Part shown: positions 34,101-46,100 of the stretch, in pieces
Numbering within the stretch: position 1 is the first letter of the stretch
Layout of the letters: each line of letters begins with the position of its first letter
From: Branchiostoma floridae
Taxonomy: Eukaryota; Chordata; Leptocardii; Amphioxiformes; Branchiostomatidae
Length of the DNA: 57,430 nucleotides
Direction of reading: 5' to 3'
Assembly: GCF_000003815.2 (NCBI RefSeq)
Contig: NC_049979.1
Location: forward strand, 27,592,393-27,649,822
Notes under the pieces: model-generated
What the model was told of the DNA's origin: nothing
Seen by the model: the letters and a program-made list of their open reading frames with translations, nothing else
The model's database searches: none
Translations under genes and position numbers: made by a program

Positions 34101-37100
34101 GGTGGTAATAGGAGATGACGATGGAGATAGCGACCATGGTGTGTATGATACTCAGCAGTTGTAACACAGGTTCCAGGAACTCTAACCCTTCCTCTATGAT
34201 GACTGACTCAAGGTCTTCATCCTCCTCATCTCCGTTCTCAAAGTCCCCGTTATCGTCACCATCGCCGTTCTCATCGCCATTCTCATCATCAAGGCTGGAG
34301 ATCTGGATGGGATGTAAACAAAGTCACATTTATGATATTGTACATCAAACCTTTTTCTGCATATGTCAGAAATAACAGAACTGGATGTCTTCAAACGTAC
34401 AATGTCTACAACTACTGCCTGTGGGTACCAGTACTAGGAAGGTTTACAAACTATAATGACTAATTAATTCTATTTAGTGCTTCACCATTTTCAGTAAGCT
34501 ACTGAACAGTACTTTGTAGGAGCTGCTATACGAATACAGGTCGTTTCGTTACATGGTCTTTTCGTTACACGTCATTTCGTTACATCATGAAGTCATTTCG
34601 TTACATTATGAAGTCATTTCATTACATCATGAAGTCATTTCGTTACAGATTAAATTCAGGTCGTTATAGTACCTCTTACAATTACTTTGCGTCGTAACAA
34701 AAAGCCGGGACTCAAAATTCAATTCTTTTTCTTTCTTACGGCATGTATTGAACGCCGCTAAGCGATGGAGGCGTTGACGGGCCACGCTGCATGTCGGCCC
34801 GTCGGGTCCACTGCCGGGTGCGCCCGCTCGATGTACATGTATTAATAAATGTCGGCTGACTGTTCGATCAAATCAATATACACAGGCTGCTAGGAAAATA
34901 CGTGACATAATCTACTTCGTTTTTGTGGAAATATCCTGCTTTCTGGTATGCATTTTTTTTTTTTTAATTAAGAAAAGATTTCATAACACGCAAACAAAAC
35001 AAATCGAAATCCAGTGTGGATACTTGAACGGTCATCTGACCAAGTAGCGATTACACATTATATCTGTTGAACCTACCTGCGTTATGTAGTAGCTTGAGCA
35101 TCTATCATATATGCTGTGATGTGTACAATAAATCACGATTAAATGCTTTTAGTATCGGTGATATACGGTGTGCGCAGTAAAGAACCTATTGTTGTTAGAT
35201 CGGCGGGCACGCACTTTCGTGGGCTTCTGACGGTCCGTTCGGCGCCGACAACTTGCCAAAAAAGCGATATTCAATACCCCTTCAAATTAAATATTTCAGG
35301 CTGATATCTCTCCATAGCAATTTTCTTAGTAAAAACTACCCATGTGTCGTTTAAACAGAGAAAATATAATGTTTCCGTACATATCCTCACAACACACGCG
35401 AATATATTCTTATGCCGACAACTGATGCTAGACCGTCATGCATTTCATGACTCGAGGGTTCACTGTCCTCCTTCCCACCATGTACGTAGTACTGTAATAG
35501 TAATTACAGGACAAAGGTTGGTGGGTAACCCAAATGGAACAATAATCTTGTTGTGTATTTCTGACTGAATATAAATATGAAAGATTCAATGCAAAGCCGG
35601 GTTAAGATACATTATAGCAACAGAAGCTCTTCTACTTCTACACCATAGTACATGGAAAGCTGAAGTGATGTGTAAAATAAATCACGATTAAATGCTTTTA
35701 GTATCGTTGATATACAGCGCAGTAAAGAACCTATTGTTGTTAGACGGGCGACATACGTAATATGGCAATTTTGACACTTTCATCTGCTTCTGGTCCGTTC
35801 GGCGCCGACAACTTGCCAAAAAAGCGATATCCAATACCCCTTCAAAGTGAATATTTCAGGCTGATATCTCTCCATAGCAATTTTCCTTACTAAACACTAC
35901 CCATGTGCCAGGTTAAACGGAGAAAATATCATGTTTCTGTACATTTCCTACAACGCACACAAATGTTTTCCTTTGTCGACAACTGATGCTAGACCGTCAT
36001 GCATTGCATGACTCGAGGGTTCACTGTCCTCCTGAGTTTGAGCCGCTAAAATTCCCCGACTTACCTTTCCCGAATTCGCATTTCCCCGGTAAAAACTTTC
36101 TTGAAGATATAGAAACATTGAACAGTGTAAGTAGAGAGATATGAGAAACAGGGACGTGTTAGGGATGAATGATATGTGTCTATTGGTATCACGGAACGGA
36201 ACAAAACCGCACGATAAAAAACAAACATGTAACCAAAACCAAACGTAAAATTGTGTGTCCAGTCACGTCTCTAATGTCAACCAAGAAAGATCAACCTGAA
36301 AAAGATAACAGGAAAACACTTATAGCGTTTAACATGCGACCAAGATAGGATAATAATCAAGCGTAACGAAATGACCTTGCCATGTGTAACGAAATGACTA
36401 GTCGTGATCTAACGAATCGACTGTAACGAAAAGGCGATGTAACGAAACGACTGTAACGAAAAGGCGATGTAACGAAACGACCGGTTACCTGCTATACTCA
36501 TAATAATGACTACAACTTCCTACTATGTGTGGGTACTGGTACTAGGTACTGGTATGAATATAGGCTGGAAAAATCAGTGCATCAGACTTTGGAACAATTA
36601 GAAAGTGAATCTATTTGGTGCAAAGGTTGGTTGCTCTTTGAATATCAGTAGCTATGTGGAAAGAAAAAGAACTGAGTGTGATAGAATGCAACATGTGTTG
36701 TATGTTTTGTTGCAACTTCTTTCCACACAGTTGCTTGTGCATATGCATTGTAAATTGCTACTTTCTTCCATTATACAATTTGAACATAATTTGTAGCACT
36801 CATGCACAGAGAACTGTACTGATATTTTGCTCTTCAAAATATGATATAGGACCACACATACTACACTCAGGTCCAGGTTCAGGTCTGGATCTGATCCTCC
36901 TGGACCAGACCTGGACTTTGAATTTCTGTACCCATGTCTACTTGCTAGGTCTAATTCAGGTCGAGTTGCTCACCTTATAGAAGAGCAGGATGAAGTTGAC
37001 ACAGAAGGTGACCATGAGAGCCAAGTGTTTCATGTTGTAGAAGTTACGAGCGAACACACTCATGATCTGCTCCACCAGCACAGACAACTTGTTCTCCGGA

Positions 37101-40100
37101 GGCTTCTCCTCCTCCTCCACCTTCTTCCTGCGCTTCTTCTTGGGCTGCTCCTCCTCAGATGTTTCTTCAAACACCTCGTCTTCAATCGCCTCTCTGTCAT
37201 AGATCAGATGATAAATTTAGTTAAAATCTTGGACATAGAACTAGACTTTTTTGTTAGAGGGATTAAAGAAGCCATCTACATCAGAGCTTTACAACCATCC
37301 CTGAATAGAGACGGTGGGCGCCATAGACTTCCTGCAACTTATGATCCACTGCTCACTGAGTCAGTACCAGACATTCAGTACCATGGGCAGGCCCACTGAG
37401 ACAAATTTTCCTCAGTACACCGGACATTCAGTACCGTGGAAAGGACCATGGAGACAAACAGTCCTCAATATACCAGACATTCAGTTCCATGGGCAGGCCC
37501 ACTGAGACAAATTTTCCTCAGTACACCGGACATTCAGTACCGTGGAAAGGACCATGGAGACAAACAGTCCTCAATATACCAGGCATTCAGTACCATGGGC
37601 AGGCCCACTGAGACAAACTTTCCTCAGTACACCGGACATTCAGTACCGTAGACAGGCCAATTGACACAAACAGTCCTCAGTACACCAGACATTCAGCACC
37701 ATGGACTTCATCATTTTCAGTAAGCCACAGAACAGTACTTTGTAGGTACTATTAATTATTCTCAAAATAATGATTATTGTAACTATGACAGTTTTCCTAC
37801 TACATTGTATATGTGATACCTACAACAGACTTCAGAGAATAGAATGAAACTTACTCCTCAGCATCGCCTTCAGCTGCTTCTGCTCCCTTATCTGCAGGAG
37901 TCTGAAAAGTCAACAGATCAGAATGTCATTTCTAACAACAAAGCAAACTGCTACACTGACACTGGGCCATTGGATCCTACCATGTAATGAAACATTTTCT
38001 TCTTAGAAAAGATGACAAATTTCTTACTGTTTGTAAGCCAATTCCCTTATTGACTCCCAAGTGCCATTACATGGTTAAATTGAAACTGTGAATGATCACA
38101 AACCACATCTATGGGTTGCACACAAGAATGATATATCATTACATATCATTACATTAATGCAGATTTAAGTTAAATGGTGAGTGATAAGAAACGCATGTCC
38201 ATACGCAGTGGTGTAAAAGCAGGGCCTTGCCATGACAGCATGTTTGTATCCAGACAAAAATGAAATATCAAAGAATGTACAGGAAAGAGCTTTTCAGCAT
38301 CTCTGATGCAGGACTGAATGGGATGGAGGAAGCTAACATATTTCACCCAACAATACCCCACGACCAAGGGCTACCGGGTGAAGGGACCAAGGTACAAGAT
38401 ACAACTTGTCAGAAGGTAAAAATGAAATATCTGTGGCTCTAAAAGCCTTCCTCTGCCTTACCTCTTTCTCAGCTGTTTCCTCTTCTTCCGTCTCCTCTTC
38501 ATGCTCTTCATCCTCGTCATCTGTTTCAGCCGCCTGTGCAGCCTTGGCAATGTGAACCATCTTCATCTTCATCTCCCCCTCCTCGTCTCCTCGGATGATC
38601 TCCATACCGAACACCGAGGCTATTCTGTGGAACATCGTGAGTAGAGCAGGGTCACTAACATACCACATCGAGCAAGATTTCCAACAATATGAACAGCCAA
38701 ATATCAATCACTCAAGCAACTGGATATGATTTTCATACCCGTCACTGATGTTTCAGGTAGAATCCACTACCTTCTGCCAATGAGACAGAGTAGCTGCTCA
38801 CCATTTCCAAAATCATATCCAGTGCTTGAATAATTGCTATTTAGCGTATCTTATGATGACGACGATGCATCGTATTACCTAGATGACTAAACTTCATCCA
38901 CATAAATATGAATAGCATTTTGTAGCAGAATGTGGTTTACAAAGCAAAGAGAGAACTGAACTTGAAAGACTGGTAGTATGTTTCCCTACATCATCCACCT
39001 AAGTAATACAAATTAAAATTCCTAATGAATTTGGACAAACCTCTGCTTGTAAACATATCTGTTCCTACATTTTGACCATCAGAAAGAAGCAAGTCTTTGC
39101 AGAATAAAATTCTTGAGTGGGTGTATACATTGTATGTGTACAATGTCTTCATTCCTGATACATCCATTAAACAACTGTTACAGCTTCTTCATCATATGAT
39201 TATCATATATGTACATCCATTCAACAACAACAAGACAGTCATATTCAGTGTGACCCGCAAAGACCAGACCTTGTGTTTCGTTCTTGTTCCTTGAGGTAGT
39301 CGGGGATCTCTCGATATATGGTTCTGGATGCCACTGGTTTTTCACCAGTGTCTGCCGCTTCTTCCTCTTCTTTCTTCTCAGGGAATATCTTCTTTCTTAA
39401 CGACCGCATGATCACATTGTTGAACACAATTTGGAACACGAGCAGGAAGGCAAACCTGAAACACAGAATCATGAAGTACTTATTCATTATTTTATTCTTA
39501 TATGACAATAAAAATGACAATAACATACAGCATTGTTGAACTTCAGAACCTTCAAACTGTAAACTACTTGTCTGTACTTCTAATTATTCCCAACAAGAAT
39601 AGACAAAGTCTAGAATACTTCTATCCACAGTAGATATATATATTGTACTAAGTTCTGCTCTAAGTGGTGAGGTTACTGGAATTCTTTTTTACCCCTAGGA
39701 TTGACTTAATAAAACTTAAGGTACTCTAATGTTCAATTGGGGAGTTATTATTCAGGCCAGTCTTGCCCTACACATCTTATCATAAGTTGATATAGGCAAT
39801 ACATATGCATCATGGCCTACAATGCACTGATATTTGATTGTTTTGATACTGAAGATGGTCTTGCTTAAAACATTCTTTTGTAGTATTTTCATTGCTACTG
39901 TAAAGTTGTAAATACCATTCTTTGTAAACAGTAAGTGGACACTATATATAGCCGAAAACAGGTAAGGTTTGAATCTTTCTACATATTATGAAATACACGT
40001 GTACCGTCAATGCACTAACATTACAAGGCACATTACTATAGTCATGACAAAAAATCTTCTTTTGTAGAAAAAAATGAGAGAAACAAAAAAAACTCACTTG

Positions 40101-43100
40101 ATAGCTGAGAGTCCAAACAGCAGACATCCAGTGATGAATGAAAGCAGGAAGAAAAAGGAACCTTTGGTCATCTCGACTGGGGACATGGTTGCTGCCTTCA
40201 GTACGTTCTTCTTGATGGTTCCTGGCATGAAGAAGTCCATGAGACTGCCCAGCATCTTCTTCATCTCACCGATGGGTTTGTTGGGAGAAAGGCTAGACAG
40301 GAATGATGGGGAGAAGTTTGCTTACAGTACTGTCTATGACTAGCCTGGATACCATCTGGGTAGTAGTTTGCACTTCTGCTACCCATCTGGGGAACTGTCT
40401 ATTCAAATGTTTTGGTGGTGACGTCAGTTAATGAGTGAAGTAAGGGATGGGTTCTAGAGCTCTCATTCGAACAGGCGTTCCATGAATACAGCTATCAATT
40501 ATCTCAAGATTCTTGGGTAGCAGAAGAAAACATAGGAGCAAACTACTACCCAGATGAGACCAATCAGCACCCTCATCCAAAATTTGGATGACAATCGAAT
40601 ATTCCAGACATTAGAGGTGTCCAATTTCCAAGACGTAATGGCTGAGAAATGATTGTAAATAGTGTAAAATAAATGTTGGAGTGAACTAGTATCCAAACGG
40701 TACCCAGACTAGTCCATAATATAACATAGGGATTGCTGCTTAATACTACTGTTACTATTGGAAAAAGGGGCCCTGCTGGGAGTTAATGCATTTTTCTATC
40801 ACTTTCTGGTGCAGCACCTATGTGGCCCTCTGGGATACCCTGTGACTACTGGGCTATTTTGGGGCATGGCTGGGTCCCTAGATTTTTTAAACATGCAGTT
40901 GAGATCGACCCAGGTCCCTGCCACAAATAGACGCCATAACCTAATCATGAAAACACTGACAACAATCATCATAAAAAATGTAGTGGTGTGGTAAATTTTT
41001 AGTGTCAATTCAATTGCGTTTTTTTGTTTCTTGTGTTACAGGTATTGAGGAAATAATGATGAAAAAGAAGGAAGGTTACCCAAACATTAACATTAAGATA
41101 CACCAATTCAATTTCTTGATTCTTAGATTTTTGCATGCAACGTTAACATACACTTAATTGTATTCTAAAAACTTGAACAAGTGGGAAGACGAAGAAACTG
41201 GAAAACATTATAAGCCCAGAATAGTGCATGATTGTGATTTCTTCTTCAAATCAGAAAAAAAAACAAAGCAGGCAAATCTAAGAAGCAAGAAATTAAATTG
41301 GTGTGGCCCTTTATTAATTATGAAATTAAAGCAAACACATGCCTACGCAGAGTTCCATGTCCCTGGTGACCACACACTACTCACTAAGCACCAGTCCAGC
41401 AGGCTATACAATCATGCAGGCACACTGAAAAAAACAAAGTTGCTCCAACCATCAGTGACTAGGAAACACAAAATCACACTCATGATACATGCTCAGAAAC
41501 AACAAGCTTTCAATAGAGATCATTAAGGTTTACAGGGTTAGAATTCCTTTTTAAATAGTCGGGATGACAATGACTAATAGTAACCAATGAGCACTCATTC
41601 CAAGTTTGTGTGTGCAACTGTCACTCACTTTGATGGCTCCTCCTCCTCTTCCTCCCCTCCACCAATCAGAGCACCCAGGCCGACGCCCTCTGCCTTACTG
41701 ATGTTTGTGGCATGTTGCATCTGTCAGGTGAAGGTGGAAATAGTTTTATAAAAATTGAAAAGTAACCATATATCTAGCTATAGACCTTAGATAGAATCTC
41801 TGGGTTATTTGTGCAATTGCACAATTATGTAAGATATTATCTCAAAGCTAGCAAGTTACATGTAGGTGATAGGATGACCAGTGCACACTTGCAAGTACCT
41901 GCTACGCAATAGCATTACATTTTCCTCATGGGGTAACCATCCACTCTTGCAACTGAATATATGTGTGTCCAACAAAGACCCTTTGTAATTACATGTAGGC
42001 TATAAAGATGTGATTTGTCTGTATCTACCTCAAACAATATAATCTATTGGGTTGTTAATGACACAAAATCTACCTAAGGTAATACAATAAATGACAAATA
42101 AGTACCTCAAAGATTGTGTCCTCACAGAAGTTGATAAAGGCATCCAGTTTCTCTTTGTCATCATCTCCCGTTAGTACATTGAAGATGAAGTTTCGCTTGG
42201 AGTCCTGGAGAAATAATGGTGCACTATCAATACATATTCATGATGCTCTAGTTAACATATATTGTACATCTGATTTAACTTTTTTTCCAGTTACCTAAAC
42301 CTGTAACCAATACAAAGTAGGAGCAAAAAGGCTACTTTGATAGGAAAAATGTTAAATGAATCGAATGGATGGCATTTCAGCACCATCATGTAGCCAACAT
42401 CAAAATCAGTTACTGCAAGCATACTGTAAATGTATTAAAGTTCGCGGGGATTTAATTTCGCGGTAGCGGGAAAAAGGACTTTTCGCGGTGGATTTAAGTT
42501 CGCGGTAACACCATAGACTGCAATCTAATATCATGATAGAATAATATCCGCGGTGGTTTTAAATTCGCGGTGAAGTGGTCACCGCGAAAACCGCGAAGAT
42601 TAATCCACCGCGAACATTTCTGCATTTACAGTATCATTATTAGATTATTATATAATCTACTTGTTCATAATTGTGAGGTGTCTGAAGAGCTTTCTGCTCC
42701 AAACATTGAAAGTGGGAAGAATTGGACTACGAGTTTACCTTGATCTGAGGTTTCTCCCACTGCTCAATGAATTCTTCTTTGACCTCAAAGTACACCCTTT
42801 CCACACGCTCAGCTCCACCTAAAATTGTGAAAACAAGAGTCCTCAGTATACTTACATTATATCTTGCATTTTCTAACATATGGTCAACATATAAGAACTT
42901 TGTTCTTGATGCCTATCCTTTTCTACAGAAAGCTAAGTGTCAAGTAATCTGGTGTTATGTTAGCAAATAATGATAGCATGCACAATGGTTTGAATAGTGT
43001 TGAAATAAATAGAACCCTATTAGCTACCACAATGTTTACACTCTGATTTGTAGCAATATGGAGAATTTTTTTCATAGTATTTTGTAATAAATATAAATGG

Positions 43101-46100
43101 AGGTATGGATGCTATAGTCTTGCAAACTACCACATTGCATACTATTAACAGTTACATGTACTACTATGTCTTCCAAACTGTCATATGTAAAACATAAGTC
43201 ACCTAGAATTTCAATACGTCCCAAGTTCTCCTCAAAGTAGTTCCTCATATTCTCGGACAGGTCCAAGAACTTGCTTAGTCTGTTGTCATTGGGCATGTGT
43301 TCAGACAGGTTGGTCAGCAAAACTGTAACATTGAAGCCTACAAGGACATAAAAAGAGTTCAGAGTTGGATTGTGGTATACAGTTGGGCCTTGGATACAGC
43401 AATGGAAAAGCGATAATTGCATCTTTACTCATGTAGTAATTTAACTATAGAAATAGTAAAATTTTGGCCTTTCACTCACTGTAAACTAATGCTACAGACA
43501 CATTCAATTGGGTTCTGGCGGGCCTTTTTTTACTTTTGGACACCGTAGGACAACCTTCTGCTGTTCTACTTTTGGGCATGGCTGGGCCCCCAGATGTTTT
43601 ACACTTGCAGTTAAAATCAACACAGGACCTGGCTAATACAAGCCAAAACCTTGTTGTGAAAACACTGATCAGGGTACTCCCTTGGGATCCAGCAGTCCAC
43701 CTAGAAAAATTTCTGGTTTCAGAGCCCAGCTAGCCTTTATCCCTAGTACGGCCACCACTGCAAATGTGACTGCAGCATGTTCCTCTACACCAAAAATCCC
43801 TTTCAAGTTAGATTTAAAAGTATTGTAGACTAAACAAGTGGAAAAGTGTCCTACCAATTTCCCTGGCAGGGTCATGGAACATGTCAATGAAGGACACGTA
43901 GTCAATGAGTCCCTCAGCATTGCTCTCAGTACAGGATAGGAGGAAGTCGATCTCTTCTCTGTCAGAAAACAGGAAAGCAATGTTTTATCTAGTACTGTGA
44001 CACTTGTACACTTTAACACAATGTAGAATGTACTAAAAATAAAGTTAATGTTGAAAATAGATTTAGCTAATAGAGTCTATTTCAAGTCACATATTTGTCA
44101 TATGTTTGAACTATTTTGAACTAGATTGAAAAAAATATGAAAATTTGAATGTTTTTTAATTCTTTTTAATATTTTGGAAACATTCTGAGAGACACCTTTA
44201 TTTTGTTTTACCAGTATCCCATAAATATCTCACTATATTTTTAAAAAAGTTTTCTATGTGCTATTTTCACCCACCATCTGTGCAACAGCACCATTCCTCT
44301 CTTTCTGAGGTTTGGATTTTTGGGCCAGAAAATATCATCACTGCATTATTATGCACACAAAGTTGCTACATGTAGTTGCTACTAACTCTTCGTAGATCTT
44401 CTGGCTTTCCATGGCTTTTCTGAAGTCCTTGGGTGAGATCCACGAGTTGTCAGCCATTTCCTGTTTAACAACAAACAAATGTCAAGACAGCTTACAAACC
44501 ATTTGGTCATGGGTATCCAACATTTAAGTCTGCAAGGACTGAGCGTATGGGAGAAAACGGGAGAAAACGATATAGGGAATTACGGCATAACATAGGTTAA
44601 GAGACACAATGTTCATACGATATAGCTTCAACAGACACTGTACTGTTGATTGACTGTTACAAGATTACCCGTAACCCTTCCAGTGCCAACACCTACATGT
44701 TAGTAATTCTGATTGGTCCTGACCCTGGAAGGGCTAAGGCACTTGGGATTATAAGCAGTTAAGAAGGAAGCAATGAAAGGTAACTGCTGCTGTTTGAGCG
44801 GACAATAAACTTGACAGAAGAACATATACAGCTAGTTCCTTCTAAAAGCATTTTTCCTTCATTGCAACAGACTTTCCAATAAGAGTGAAATTCTTGATCA
44901 ATATTTTGTGCTAAATTCTGTCAGAATTTCCAAGCAGTGTCAATGCAGGTTAGAGCAAGTAAAATAGGAGTTGAAAAGAGCTTTTTGATGATTGTTTATT
45001 AACTGCATCTAACCTGTACTGGTCCATGGTAAAATCAGTCTGTTTGCAAGCTTGCCAGTTCACAGTTATATTTTAAATCCTGATGTACAACTGACTTTCC
45101 ATTTTAGATGGTATCAAGAGAACATTTGAAGAACAATTTTTGATGAACAAAGATTGTTGCAGAAACAAATCATGTGGTACAGATGACTTTAGATGTCACC
45201 AGCACCAGTGAATGTATGCAGAGAAAAGTATTTTCAGCCGTGTTTAAAGTTTGGACGGGGAGCGAAAGTGAGGGATGCCTTCTGTAAGATATCTACCACA
45301 CCAATAGACAACATTACAGAGCAGAATAATTAGCACTGACATTGTTTGTTAGAGTAACATGTAAAACATTGTAGTTGAAGGGAAAGATGTTTAACAGAAA
45401 AGGGCTTAGCAACAGAAAAGACCACAAAGTCTTGACCCGCTATTATGACAAGGCATGTGTATTTGGTGATTTGGTGACTGAATGGTAGTTTTTGAAAAGA
45501 AGACCTGACTATACAAGATAATGTGTAAATACAACTTACAACAAATATATCAACTTTGTTCACATTAGCTTTTGCATACTTGAGGGCCTAGAAGCCTTTT
45601 CTTAGCAAAACGGATTTTAGGTTGGACGCATGAAGGGACATTATTTGTTTGTGCCCGCGGGCAAGTATATGCTAATTATGTAATACAATCTACCTAACTC
45701 GTGTTTATCCCAGTTGTGTTACCAATCTACCTTCCAGTGTGCAGGTAGACACGTAGAACCATGCTGCTCAATCGAATGTTAGCGGGCTTTTAAGACGGTC
45801 GCGCTATTTGCTTGGACATTCGTAACCTGATTTCTGAGAGAGAAACTAATATCTAAGAAGCCAGAATTGAATGGGGATGACACAATTCAGCATGAAATTA
45901 TAATGCTGTCTGTACTCGTCTTTTCATCAATGCATTACATTCTGACATTTCTAAGTTTGTTTGAGTACTGAAGATGCAACTGCAATATCTTTAATCTAAA
46001 ATACGAGAGATTCATCTCCTTGTTGCCTAGCTTTTCTGAGCATGTTTCATTGATTTGAAAGTACATATTCGCACTAGCCAACAATTAGTTTGCTAAGCTT

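Larger units (their letters stand above)
34303..36973 (-). other. RYR intron with inserted transposon
   Basis: 2671 bases, most of it (34532-36488) one inserted element. The remaining flanks include a 39-base block (34482-34520) shared with another RYR intron at 37708-37746. Confidence 0.85.

Noticed and set aside
37314-37651. Plus-strand frames rich in YTGHSVPW
   Set aside because: Translation of the 53-bp intronic minisatellite, antisense to RYR.
41158-41526. Plus-strand frame of 122 codons within a RYR intron
   Set aside because: Lys/Asn-rich, no family recognised, no clear promoter or splice sites; compatible with chance in AT-rich DNA.
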